From the NCBI GenBank assembly GCA_002104985.1, contig MCGO01000173.1, positions 1 to 64,000 on the forward strand: 64,000 bases of DNA, read 5' to 3'. The position numbers and the translations under genes were made by a program. The notes below the pieces were generated by a model. That model was not told where the DNA came from and ran no database searches. It worked only from the letters and a program-made list of their open reading frames with translations. This DNA comes from Rhizoclosmatium globosum (lineage: Eukaryota; Chytridiomycota; Chytridiomycetes; Chytridiales; Chytriomycetaceae). This document shows, in pieces, positions 42,405 to 54,900 of this stretch. Numbering within the stretch: the stretch's first letter is position 1; each line of letters opens with the position of its first letter.

Positions 42405-45400
42405 ATGAGCACCAACCCATTTGCACCAGTTGCCTCCGCCACGGCCGACTCGTCGCTCGGCCGCCGCGCCGCAATTGTCGCGCCTGCCATGTTCGCAGTT
42501 GTTGTTGCAGCGCACTCGGTGCTCGTGTCAGAGCGGGCGCTGATGTGTGTTGCGGCAGCCTTTGCGTGGCTGGTGACGGTGGTTGCGGGTCCGACTGGCC
42601 CGCAGCAGCAGCGATTGTACGCACAGTTGCTTGATCGGTGCGTTGTTTTGTTTGTTTAGGTTTCTAGAGAGTAAATAACCAATCAACCAATCGAAGGTGG
42701 TGGGCTGCTTCCCTCGTGCTCGTTCTTCTTCTTTCGCTGTTTCCTCAGTCAAACGAGCCAATGCTCTCGGCCCAGTTGCAGGCCGCCGCTTCCCAGGACG
42801 CCCTGTTGGTGCATCTCAAATCGTGCGTCTCTTGTTCATCTCCTCAAATTGGCCTGGAGTATCTCTAAACACAAACACTAAACAGCCTCTCCGGCTCGCC
42901 CTGGGGCTGCATCCAGCATGAAATCAAAATGTTTGCTGTATACAGATCAAATAGACTTGCGACAAAGTCAGGCAAGTTTGGAGAGTATGCTCAGGTGGAC
43001 ATTGCCTCAATCCCACATGAAGAGTACTTTCAGGTACACGCCTCCTCTCTTCTTCCTTCCTACTCTAACTCTCTATTCTCTACTCTCTCCTCTTTGAAGG
43101 TCCTTCCTGCCGCTTACCCAAATATCACCTCTGTTTGGAAGGCTCCTGCTGTCTACAAATTGTCAAACGTCAATGACAGAGATCTCATCATCAAAGTCGG
43201 TCTCAAGTGCTCAAACTTTCCTGCAGACCTTCTCTTTGGAAAGGAACTCTGGTTGTTGGATTCAGATTCCAATGGTGCGAATCCTTTGCCAAGTGAGCTC
43301 TGACCATCTATATATTGCGAAGTGAATACGGAAGGAGTAGAGGGAAGGAGGGTACCGAACGGTTCTAGGCTGCGCTGTGTGGAAATGGCACGTGCAACGG
43401 CATACGAAAGCAAAGCCGACTCGCTTATGGCAAAGCGAGCCATTAGAACTGTGAGCGAAGCGAACAAGTTTTGGCGGAGTTCATGGAGTGAATAGAAAGC
43501 CAATACCTTTCTGGCACTTTTTATTGAGCGAAGAACGGACAAACAACAACGGCGAATAGTTGATTGGAGAGAAATTAGCACAGTGAAGATAACGCGCGAG
43601 CAGAATAGTAAACCACAAAGAAATTCTTGAAGCCATGAGTTCAGCATACTAACCATCAACCCTAAGAACTCCACAAATTCCAATCTCCTTCTCCAATCAT
43701 TCCACCAAAACCTCCCTTGGTTCCACGGATTGTTCTCAGTCTTTTGAATCCACTCCAATGGCCCTTCTTGATCCTTTCGACTCTTCGCACATATACTACC
43801 ATCATTGAATTGGGAATTGTTTGGCCTCTCCTCACCCGCCTTTTACGAAGAGTGCTCATCAATTACCGGGAAGACCGAGTCGCTGAGGGAAAGTCTGTAC
43901 TCAAGTTGGAAGCTGATAACGGCGTCATTCACGTTGACACTGTCTTGAAAGGTGTCGTGGAGCTGCTGATTGCACTCCAATCTCTCTTGTTGAATCGAAA
44001 CAAGAAGCGTCCTGCAGAAGCCAATACAGGTTCTGCCCAAGTTGCTGCAGTATCGTCGTCAGTCTCACAATCCTCTATTGATCCAAAGATCAAGCGCTCA
44101 AACAGTCCTGCTCCTATCGACACTTCATTGGCTTCTCAACAACAGGCATCTCACGTCCGTGCGTCGTCGTCTCCTGTTCGTTACTCCAATGCCAACACAC
44201 CAAGCCAAACGAAACCAATTATGAAGCTTTCAAAGTCGCAATCGCTTTGGGATGACAGCAGCACGCCATCTCGATTTGTTGGTAACTTGATTAGCAGTGT
44301 GGTGGCTGGTGGACTGGCCTCAGCTTCTGGTAACAACGGAAAAAGGAGACGAAGATGGGAGATTCCTGGTTATGTGTTTATCGTTATCAAGAGCTATGAA
44401 CCTGCTTTCAAGGATGAATTGAGTATTTCGATTGGAAATATCATTCGTATCAAGAAGATTTTTGATGATGGTGAGTTTCACTGTGAGTTCTTGATGGTGA
44501 CTAACTTTTGGCGATAGGATGGGCTCTCGGAATCAACCAATCAACGAATATGCAGGGAATTTTGCCAATGGCGTTCTTGACTTGTATCAATCCAACGTCG
44601 CCATCGGCCCCTCCTATTGATCCTCAACAATTCATCCCACGCCCAGCAGCCGCTTCAGGCGTCACAACTCCAGTATCGCTTCCTCTTCAATATGCTTCCA
44701 ACACTCCCCTGACCTCCACCCCCGCGAACGCAATACCTGAAGAATTGGACGAAACAATCCTCCCTTACACAGACCTTCCCCCAACCCATCTCCGCAAACG
44801 CAGCAAATCCGTCGTGAGCATGAAACACAACATCACCCCCAAAACAACCCCAACAATCACACCACAAGAACTCGCCCCCATTGGCACCACGCCAACATCA
44901 ACCACCACCCCATCAACCGACAAACCCCGCGGTCGAAGCAGCAGCATCTCCCGCGGCGGTCGATCCCTGTCCACAAGACCCGGAAACATGTCCCGAAAAG
45001 CCTCCACAGCATCCATAAAACAAACAACACCCTCCACATCCATCCCCACCTCCACCACCACCACCACCACACAACCCCAACCCCCATCCCTCATCGTCGC
45101 CCAAGGACCCCCCGTCTCCGTCTCACAAGCCGGCCGCGGCCGGACCCTCTCTGTAGCCTCCACTCGCACCACAACAAACCGAAACCGGTCTGAAGTCTCA
45201 ACAACGGGGACCGTATACTACGTTGCTGAAACGGGCGAAGCGACTGACGACGACGACGGGGATAATGTTCAGTTTGAGGACGCGTGGGGAATGCTGGTGG
45301 TGGGGATGAGAGTACGTATGTTGAGGAGGAGGCTGAGGTTGTTGTTGTTGATGAAGAGGATAGTACGGGGAGTAATGAGGAGGATCGGGATGTGTGGCCG

Positions 45401-45472
45401 CCTGTTAGGCCTGGTGGTGTGAAGGGGGAGAGGAGGGGACGGGGTAGTTTGGGTGGGTATGGACAGGTGTAA
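42405..45472 (+). CDS. Membrane protein with SH3 domain (about 800 aa), C-terminus frame broken
   Basis: Six exons: 42405-42637, 42697-42822, 42886-43033, 43100-43274, 43667-44470 and from 44518. The N-terminus has two or three hydrophobic segments (IVAPAMFAVVVAAHSVLV, LMCVAAAFAWLVTVVAG, WAASLVLVLLLSLF). A soluble part follows, then another hydrophobic region (PRIVLSLLNPLQWPFLILS), a Ser-rich linker, an SH3 domain (YVFIVIKSYEPAFKDELSI, GNIIRIKKIFDDGWALG, QGILPMAFL) and a long Ser/Thr/Pro tail. The literal frame stops at 45422 with an odd Arg/Leu-rich end. One extra G in the G4 run at 45286-45289 would give an acidic end closing at 45472. Likely a membrane scaffold. The layout is reminiscent of osmosensors such as Sho1, but not the same. 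Confidence 0.68.
43275..43666 (+). other. Long intron with dispersed element
   Basis: A 392 nt intron in a genome where most are 50-60 nt. Around 43420-43470 it contains gcaaagcgagcc and gaactgtgagcgaagcgaac. The latter matches, in reverse complement, a stretch in the long TRPV intron near 23735-23755. Confidence 0.5.
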
Positions 45473-45481
45473 AGGGAAATA

Positions 45482-45508
45482 TGTGTGTGTGTGTGTGAGT
45501 GTGTGTGT
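45482..45508 (+). repeat. (TG)n microsatellite
   Basis: An almost perfect TG tract just after the end of the SH3 gene. Confidence 0.85.
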
Positions 45509-45750
45509 AGAGATTTAGAGTGTTTTTTTGGTTCTTTCTCGTTTTTGGTTTACTTTTTTCTTCTTGGATACTTACTTTACTCTATTACAGTCTTATACAT
45601 CTTAGATGAAATATAGGAAAAGATTTGAATATAGTTTCAACAATTTAGCGAAATTTGTTTTGTTTGGTTGTCTACATGTCAACTTTCGTTTGTCTTCGTT
45701 AATATTTATGTTTAAAAGAGCAAACATCAACACAAACTTTAACGCAACTG

Positions 45751-46710
45751 ATGATAGCTGACACTGTGGAATCCCATAACAATCAACTAGCTACTAGTTC
45801 AAAAATTCTCGATAATGCCTCGGACAATGAGCTATCAAAGAATGCAGTTTCTCTCGTTAGTCAATCCAATTCAGAGATCACTCTTACCTTCAAAGCAGAA
45901 GAGGAGGATGAGACGATGAACCATGACTCAACGGGCTTTCTTTCTGGAAGAGATGCTATTGACTTTGTTGGAAGCATCAAGGGTTCCGATATTATCCTTG
46001 TCCTTCCCAACGGAGAAACTATCTTTGCACATAGCAAGTACCTACGTCGCAATGCATACTTTAAAGCTCATTTGGACTTCCCGATGGATTGTAGCATCGG
46101 GGGCAATTCAAGTTCAGTAGAACGAAGGATCATCAAGGTTCTCCCTCCACACACAAACACATTCCGCACGATCCTTCAAGTAATCTATAAACATTCGAAC
46201 GATACATCTGGATTTATCGGAGTTGAACTGTTTTGCCCCCTCTTTGAAAACGCAACGTATTTCCAGTCTGACGAGCTCGAACACGATTGCTTAGTGTACT
46301 TTGAATCGAATTGGCAGTATGTTATCCAGAACGATCGGTTTAGCGTCAAAGGGTTCGCGGAATCATCACTTCGGCATTTGTTGGGTCACAAGAATAGCAC
46401 ATTTGAGGATTCCGAATGTTTTCAAATCATTCTTGCGTATGCGGTTGATGCACAGGATGAAGATGACGAAATGCTGCGTGGGTTGATGAAGGATTTTGTC
46501 AACTTGAATCGGGTTTCACCATTCACTTTCAAAACGATTGGGGCAAGGCATAGAGTAGAGATGGACAGGTGTTTCAAAGCAAGTGATATTGCGTATCGAG
46601 AGCAGAAGGGAATTGAGGTGTTTTGCCACGATTGTGACCAGTGGGTTTTGTTGAAGAGTGTTGGGGCTGAGGATGAGCCTTGTGATGATCATATATTGCC
46701 TGAAAAATAA
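45751..46710 (+). CDS. BTB/POZ-domain protein, copy 1 (319 aa)
   Basis: Single exon starting MIADTVESHNNQLATS. The N-terminal 65 residues are polar. A BTB fold follows at about residues 66-190: DFVGSIKGSDIILVLPNGETIFAHSK, YFKAHLDF, then KVLPPHTNTFRTILQVIYKHS and VELFCPLFENATYFQSDEL. The rest is helical and resembles a BACK-like region, ending with a paired-Cys segment (CHDCDQWVLL). BTB proteins often recruit Cullin-3. The copy at 46958 has the same plan, including a CSNCDEWISL end. Confidence 0.72.
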   Translation: MIADTVESHNNQLATSSKILDNASDNELSKNAVSLVSQSNSEITLTFKAEEEDETMNHDSTGFLSGRDAIDFVGSIKGSDIILVLPNGETIFAHSKYLRRNAYFKAHLDFPMDCSIGGNSSSVERRIIKVLPPHTNTFRTILQVIYKHSNDTSGFIGVELFCPLFENATYFQSDELEHDCLVYFESNWQYVIQNDRFSVKGFAESSLRHLLGHKNSTFEDSECFQIILAYAVDAQDEDDEMLRGLMKDFVNLNRVSPFTFKTIGARHRVEMDRCFKASDIAYREQKGIEVFCHDCDQWVLLKSVGAEDEPCDDHILPEK

Positions 46711-46755
46711 AGTAGTGGCTGCTTACGATAACCGATTCAAGTGAATTATGCGATA

Positions 46756-47764
46756 ATGAGCAAAGGGTTTTTTTGTTTTGCTTTGAACAAGACATCACAG
46801 TTATTTTATCGAATCGAATCGAATAAATCAATCGCACTTGAACTTGAAGGTTTCACTTCGGCAAGCGTATCTGTGCTGCAAGAGTCCAAGGCGGAGTGTA
46901 CACTTACCATCAACCTCACCTTAGCAACAGAGTCTGACAAGACCACGTCAGTCATGGATGATGATGAATTACTTACCGGAGACGAAAGCGATGGATCTTG
47001 TTGGATGTCTCAAAGACGCAGACCTTGTTCTCGTCCTTGAAACAGGCGAGATCATATTCGCTCACAGCAAGTACCTGAAGCGTAATCCATACTTTAAGGC
47101 TCACTTGAATTTTAATGCTGAATCAGAGAAGCTCACTGTGGGAAACTCAAGATTCAATATCATCAAAGTCCTTCCTCCTCATCTATGCGCGTTCCGTACA
47201 ATTCTTCAACTCATATACTTTCATGGTGATAATGTCAGCGATTACGAATATTCAATATCTGTTGAAATGTTTTGTGCCTTGATGGAAAATGCCCTGTTCT
47301 TCCAGATGGATCTTCTGGTGGACGCGTGCAAATCCTTCTTCAATGTCAATTGGAAGTTGGTTTCGCTGCAAGGTCGTTTCTGCAAGGAAAGATTTTCTGA
47401 TACGACGTTGATTATGTTGTTCGAAACTTGGGAGCCTAACCCGAATGCAGACTCTTACATCTTTGAATGCATCATCAAATACAGGAATAATTCAGACTCT
47501 GAAGATGCAAGGTTTTTTAAAGCGCTTATGGAAGAAAATGTGAGCTTGGGTTCGGTCGATTCTGATGTCTTGGATGAAATGAATAATAGTTTCCACGATT
47601 CTTTCAATGATTGCTTGAGTGCGAGCGATATCCTCGGCAATCTGTATGAAAAAACGGCCGTACTTTGCTCTAACTGCGATGAATGGATCAGTTTGAGGGA
47701 CCTTACTGCCAAAGAAAAGACATGTTTAGGTGGCTCAATCCACAAACCGCAAGTGGCAATTTAA
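46756..47764 (+). pseudogene. BTB/POZ-domain protein, copy 2, frame shift in N-terminus
   Basis: Paralogue of 45751-46710, 46 bp downstream of it. The part from AMDLVGCLKDADLVLVLETG to the stop is open and intact, with BTB and C-terminal Cys motifs. The N-terminal extension (from ATG 46756, including ECTLTINLTLATESDK) lies in another frame. The frames meet at gagacgaaagcgatg near 46980-46995, where one A more than expected separates LLTGDE from AMDLVG. An ATG at 46958 in the main frame could start a 268 aa protein with a complete BTB domain, so the gene may still work. Sequencing error is also possible. Confidence 0.65.
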
Positions 47765-47903
47765 CTTAATCAAATTCTGCATGGATCACTTTTCGTTTGA
47801 TCGTACCGTCCTAACTTTTAATTCTTCAAGACGTATAATAAGAATTTAATAAGTCAAAAAATAAATACAATCATGTATGCATCTTAATTGATTTTATTTT
47901 CTT

Positions 47904-48845
47904 ATGGAGGAGCTGAAGGAGTTTGGGCTTCCCTGCCTCACACACCTTGATGGCCCAGCGAATGTTCACATATCCTTCACTGGTTCGTAAATGTTAAGTT
48001 GTTAGTGCAGTCCTCCACTAAGCCAGTCCAGGGGGGAAAGACTCAGTTTTGACACTTGAGCTCATCAAAACGACAATGCCGAATCTGACAATCAAGAAAC
48101 TTGTTACATTCTTTCCAATCACAAACACTGCGCATCCGAATGATTTCATTGCGTTCCAAGCTGAGGCGCTTGGGTTTCCGTCTGAAGTAAACACAATTTC
48201 GGGCGATCCATCGTACTTGGAAACCTACCGTGCCCATATGAAACGGTTTACGGAGCAGGATCAAGTTGCTGCACTTGCAACTGGAGATATCGAGGATGTT
48301 GGGGTGGGTATTGTCCTTGATGTGTTCCCAAGTGCTCAACTCTAAGATGATAGCATGGGTTCATGGGAAAGGCAGCCTATCCAACAGGCCTTCGAATCTT
48401 GAGTCCTTTGTTCCAAAGACCGCGCGAAGAGATCTTGGCTCTATTCAGGAAGTATCAGCTGAAACCTGTCATTACTCTTATTTCACTTGGTAACATCCCA
48501 CATGATATTGCCGTGCAACTAATTGGAAGGGTTTTGGATGACACCACTCTTGGGATCATGAGAGCTCATAATGTTCGAGTTGCACGAGGGGAGGTTCCAC
48601 AGGGACTCACTGCAGGGAAGCCGAATAAGCACAATAACGAAGTCGATTTGTGTGGCGAAAACGGAGAGTACCATACCATGTGTTTAGATGGATTATCGTT
48701 CAAGAAACGAGTGTGTTTGGTGGACGTTACAACACGAAAGGAAATTCAAGGACATGAGATCCCCACCATTATCAAGAAAGACCCTTGGGGAGAATACCTT
48801 CATTTGGATTATAGTTCATTTGGTTTCGAGTTACGAGCCAAGTAA
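47904..48845 (+). CDS. DPH6-like PP-loop ATPase (280 aa)
   Basis: Exons 47904-47982, 48032-48303 and 48354-48845 (843 nt). The first junction uses the donor g|gttcgt and recreates the PP-loop VHISFTGGKDSVLTLELI. Further motifs are FQRPREEIL, FRKYQLKPVITLISLG and NEVDLCGENGEYHTMCLDGLSFKKRV, as in the diphthine-ammonia ligase (DPH6) and related alpha-ANH families. DPH6 uses ATP to amidate diphthine on elongation factor 2. The sequence is more distant from human DPH6 than an orthologue would be, so it may be a related ATPase with another substrate. Confidence 0.75.
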
Positions 48846-48903
48846 AAGAGCTACGTAAATGGCAATTTATTGATAACCGCGACAAACGATCCAAGCCAAC
48901 ACA

Positions 48904-51900
48904 TCAGACTTTTGGTGGCTTCGCAGTGAACACGGCATCTCCAAATGCTTCACTACTAACATACACTGCAAACAACTCAACTTGTGACAACACGCCCGTG
49001 TTGCTCAAACTCACGTATTCAAAACGACCCAGCATATCAGAATATCCGTCCTTGTAAAACACTTCCTTCCCACTTCGAAGGCGAGCGTACACTTTCACGT
49101 AAGCGGAACCAACAGGTTTGAAGTCGCGTGGCGCCAATAACCTCACATCAGCAGCTTCTGTCAAAGCCCATTCACTGTCAACTCCGGCATTCGATAACCC
49201 TCCCTTCAAAACTTGCAAAATTCCCTTACGCTCCATGAAGGAAACCTTCAAACTCGATTCTGATGCAACACGCATTTGTGAGATGGCACCGTTGAGGGCA
49301 AACACCTCCACCGCCAAATTCCCTCGCTGAACATCAGTAGGGATTTGAACCGTCAATTCGCCTGAGCCCGTTGGGAACTGAACAGTAATAGAATGATGTG
49401 GTTGTGTCATGATAGATGGCGAATCATTGTTTCTGGCTGTCTCCCCTTTGAATCTCGATGCAACAACGAACGGACGAGTAGAGAACTCCATTTCAAGGTT
49501 GAGCGAATAGAATTTCACTTCGCAAGATCGAATGTTATTGTAAGAGAAAGAGAGAGATGCTTGAGTTGTGGAGGTTGCGTGCAGGATACCGAAGGTAAGG
49601 GAGGGTTCAGATAAGGCGCTTTGAGCAGAGTTGTTGGTGGCTGTAGTTTCAGATGTTCCGGCTTCCGTGAAAAAGGCAATAAATTCATCAGCACGAGCAA
49701 GAACAGCCGTAAACAACTCATTCCAGTTCTTGACAGGATAATCCTTATACTTGTTCGCAATTTCGCGAGCGATCTTAAGGGAATCGGCACCAGAAGATGA
49801 CGACGGATCAATGAAATCAAACCATGCTTTTAAGTAGTCAAACTGAATTTGCATGTCAACAACGACTCTGTTGTTGGCAACTTCGCTTTCCAAGAATGAA
49901 AATCTGTCGAGTGCTTCTTTGAATCGGTCTTGAAGCAAAAGGTAACAAATGAGAGAGATATGGTCTTTGCACGAATATGCCATTGCTGGCTTCACGAGGA
50001 GATATTCCAAGAAAGCCGAGTATGTTTCGACAAACTCTTTGTTATTGGCTCGAGCGCGTTGTCCAATTTCATGGGCTACAATTAACAAGTAAGTAAGCCA
50101 TCAAACTTAACTTTTTCAATACAAACCTCTTGCGTTGATCAATGGCCAGTAAGAGTAAACGTCCTTGTCGCCCGTCACAAAGTCATCCACAACAACATCT
50201 CCAACCTGAACATACGGCAAATCGTTTGGCTTCTGGTTAATCAACCACTCCACAATGTGCTCACGAGATTGATACTTGACCCCAAACGCCCATACTTGAT
50301 CCGAATACACACCACGAGCTTTTAAAACTTTGACAACCTTCAGCCAAAACTCTCCGTTCTTGTTGAAACGGAACAAAACATCATCCACCATATCGCTGTG
50401 TAATACATTCTCGGGATTTTGCAACCACGTCAATACTTCATCGTCAGAGCCATGTTCAGCAAGGTACGGCCAAGTGATTCCACCTGCTCCGTCCATCAAC
50501 ATTGCCTTCTCCACCGTTTCGACGGCAATTAACTTTTGTGGCGTGCTCGACGAAATAATAACATTCTTGCGGTCAGCTAAGCGAACAGGGTACTGCTCGA
50601 ATTCTCCCGCGGCAGCAAAGTAAAAGTGGTATGTCTCCAAGATTGTTTTGAATGGCTGTAAAGTGAAGCGATGTGTTTTGATAGGACTGCACTTCATGGC
50701 CAAAGATCCAGCTGGAATCGCAACAAGGGCAGACACAAGGTAGGGAATTGCCATTGTGTTTGTCAGAGTCACTTGCATGGCATACACTTTTCCAGCCAAG
50801 AATTTTTGGCCATTTTGAGGATCAATGTATCGTGGAATCCACTCAAGACTGTCTTCATCCTGTACTTCTGCATTGTCAGGGTCAAAATACTGGACATTGC
50901 AAATAATGGAGGGAAGAGTTTTGATGGAAGATTCCTTTCGACGCAGGTTAGTCAGACAAGCAATATAACCTCCCCAAACTCACCTTATATTCTTTGTGGT
51001 ACACAATGCAAGGAGTCTTTGCAAGGATGGCAAGACTTTGGTCAACTTTACGAGCTTGAATAGCAGTTGCACCATCGGCAAAGCCAACATTTAAAATGGA
51101 CAAGGCGAACATAATTTCCGTGAAGTCTCCAACTAAGACATCTCCAACGTTCTACACGACAATTATTTTAAGTAACGTACTTCAATCGAGATGAGCTTTA
51201 CCTCTGAAAAGAAGCCAGGTTTTGAGGAGTTGGAAACAACATGAGTCAAGAAATCGTTCCAAAAGTCGTTAATTTCAATATCTTTCTTGTTATTCCAGCG
51301 AGACTCGTTCCAATAGTGACGTTCCGCCAGCTCACTTGTTTCAGGAGGCGGTTCGAAAAACTGCGACTGAGGTGGTACAGCAGCAGCAGGGGCAGGAGGA
51401 GGAGGTGCAGCCCCAAACGCCATCGTTCTACTAAAGGAGGAAGCCCCTGGGGCGGGTCTGGGTGAATCCAAACCATCTAATTGAAAGCCCATATCGTCAT
51501 CAGAATCTTCCATGAGCAACATTTCCTCCTTAGACTCAGTTTCAGCTGATATAAAGAGAAAGTTAATACACGCGGAAAAGGAGCGCATTTTGTTTCCTAC
51601 CTGCATTTAGCAAAATTGCAAAGATTTTTGCTCTAACATCTGACTTAGCAGCCACATATGGACCATTCTTGCACTCCTTGTTATACAAATTCGTCACCCA
51701 ACTCTTCACAATGTGCACTTCTTCGGAATCTCCAAGTCCATGTTGAACCAATACTCTCGCCAGCAAAATCTTCTCGACTAAATTCAAGTTGTTCCAGATC
51801 CCTGAAGTATTTCTAATGGCCCGCTTGCAAGCTTCAACATCATCGAGCAAGAAAAAGTCGACATAAGACTTGCACGATTTGCTTTGTAAATGTGGTTTGA

Positions 51901-54900
51901 CAACGGTTTTGAAGAATTCGGGGTCTTTGAAGTAAAGGAAGACGTTCAACTCGTGGCACGAGTACTCGCTAAACAGAGATATTTTGCTGTTGTACGATAA
52001 GGTGTTCCATGAAGTGATGAATTTAAACTTGGACAAAGTGTCTGCAGATGATGAAATCATGGATTCAGCAACAGAAAACAATTTTGGCAGCGTTGAGACG
52101 AGAGCAAAATCAGACCCAAGAGACAATGTCAGAGAAGAGCCGGCGTCGAGAGCAGTGTTGGCGAGAACCTCAGTAATATTAGATGAAACTGGCCAGCTTG
52201 GCCGAACAGCTGTATCAGCCAAGACAAGCCCCTGTTTGGAATCCTCATTGATCTGCACCTTCACCTGCGATGTCCAGTTTCCATCAACAACAACAAACAA
52301 GACTTCGCACTTTTGAGTTTCATTTAAAGGAACAACGAGGTAACCATCAGAATCGGGCTTCAGGTTGAAGAGGGAAGCCCCATTTTTGGCAAGGAAATCT
52401 ACAACATTTTTACAGTGAGAAAACGACAAGACTTTGTTCGGCATCGACAAACTCACCATAATTCGTGAAATCATATTGTAAGCTTGAAAGGTACTCCAAA
52501 CGCGGAGTTGTTGGCTTACCAGACCTTTTCTTTTTGAAAGAAGCACGTTCACGAGCGTAGTCTCCAAGCGGTGCAGCCATGGTAGCACGCATAATTGGCG
52601 CACCCGTGAGTCCTCCAAATGCACCTCCGAACGCAGCTTGCTGCGCCTGAAGACTCTCATTCACCACTGTCCCATCCAACGCAGAATCAAGAAGACTTGT
52701 GCTTCTCACTTTCTACAACGCACGCAGTGTCAACAAAGAAAAACATATAAACATCGCAAAAACTTCTTACCCAAGTATCAAGCAAAGCGCTCGGCTTCTG
52801 CAGCGTGTTCCCAATAATTCCCTTCCTCTCAATCACATCGCGCTTCCTCTTGAGCACGTACTCCAGATCAGGGTTCAGACTCTGAGTCAATGAGTATGCA
52901 GTTCCCAGAGTTTTTGGATCCACGACTCGACGCTGTACGTCTCCAGGAGCGTATGTTGAAACATCTACGGATGTTGAATCGACAGTTCCGAGATACGAAA
53001 CGAGGCAGTGAACACGCGTTGATGGAGTCACGTTTGACAGTTTCACTTGGAACCCCGTTTGTGGCGTGTACGTTGTAGAACTGATACGTGCAGGCTCCAA
53101 TACTGTGTCAACAGTCTTTGGGTTCAAGTTCAAATCAAATTGAAGAAGTCTATCCAACGGCGCACGTGTGGAAAGAACTTGAGTCGTGTTTGACAATGTC
53201 AAAGCTTTGGTATCATGGACTGAAATCGTCACGTAATGGGTGTAAATCCTCATTTCGTATGAGCCTTTCTTGAGACCGCTCGAAACAACCAGTTCGCACA
53301 GGTTCTTCCCAACAGTCACAAAACTCACAAGATGACGAGCTGTCGAAAGGACCCTGCACCAAATATCAGAAAATCTCTGTTAAAATGGATTGATACTTAC
53401 AATGCCTGCGAAGTATCCTTCTGATACAAATCCCAAAGCTCTGGAGACGTTTCCAAATACTCAGCGGATACTCTCAACGGAATGACAATCCGTTCATCCT
53501 CTGCAATGGTCAATAACCCAGATGGAAGTTCTACAGGATTAAAAGGAGACAGCCCCGAAATGTTCCAGACTTTGGCTGGAGTTTCGCCAATAATAACTCC
53601 TACTGCAGCAACACCTTCCAACAAGCCCAAGTTAATAACTCCGGAAGAATCCGTGTGCATAACACGAGACATGAGTTTAACAACGTGGCAATGCTTGAAA
53701 TAGACTTCGACAGAGTATTTCTTGAATGGTTCACCTGAATACCGTTAGTTGACACAGCATAAACTGAAAACCCTCACCATTACGACCCAAGATGCGCAAT
53801 TTGTAACCCTTGTCACTCTTCTCCAAGAAAGAAGTCTCAATCGTAGAAGTCTCATCAATCTTGTTAAGTTCAACAAACTTGGAAACCTTGAGTTCCACAT
53901 CTTCTTTCTGTGAAACTTTTCGGACCACCAACGACAAAACAAACTCCATGCTTCGGACTAACAAGAGGTTTTAAGAGTTGCGTAAATCAATCAGAATTCA
54001 AAAAACATACCTTTGGCAGGTATGTTAACATCAAACGTAGTATCATCCTCGTCACTGATATCAACCCCTTCAAAAACCTTCACACTCTCAAGTCCATCCG
54101 CGGCAACGACTTTCACAGAGATCTTTGCTTTCAAAGGTCCACTTCCTTCACCATGGCTACGATTTCCAGGAACCAAGTCTCTCAACTTTGCAGCAATACG
54201 ATTTGATCCAATCGTTACAAGTGGTTTGACAGCAACAGTTAGAGTGTTTCCTGCACGCACCGCTTCACGGTTGAACAGCCAACGCGCTTGCAATTGATAC
54301 GATTCTTCCAAATGATTAAACTGCGCTGGGTAACTGTATCCTTTATACGTGATGATGAGTGTTTCTTGCTTTGCAGAGCGGGTAAATGGGATTGCAATGG
54401 TTCCGTCCTCACTTGGCTGTTCCTTATAATTTCAGAGCTGCGATATGATGAAATATACAACAAAAAACAAACCTCGTATGTATGTCCTGCCATATAAACA
54501 TTGAAATCGCGTTGAATGACTTCGTTCTTTTCATCCACAACTGAAAACACATGTCCACTGAGTGCAATTTTCTCCACGACACGCAATACACCCTGTATCG
54601 AGGTTGAACATTAATAAAAGGCAGCCTATTAAAGATATCAATACCTTCTGAAGTACAGCACGACATCGCTTTCCGCCACCCACAACTTCTACAACAACTA
54701 ATCCTCTCTCGACACCGTCCAACCATGGAACTTCTACACTTTCAGAATACAAACGACCGGCTGAGAAGGAACCACCACCGACTTGAACAAGTCTCGACCG
54801 ATGTGGAACAACGCCAGTCAAATCAAGAGCCATAACAGCATTATTTGGGTCTGTCATAGCATTCACATTGCTCTTGTACAACGCGAACGTATTAATCTCG

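Noticed and set aside
48031..48036. Apparent frameshift at a G6 run in the PP-loop gene
   Set aside because: With the donor at 47983 (g|gttcgt) instead of the next GT, the frame reads FTGGKDS and the three exons sum to 843 nt, so no shift is needed.
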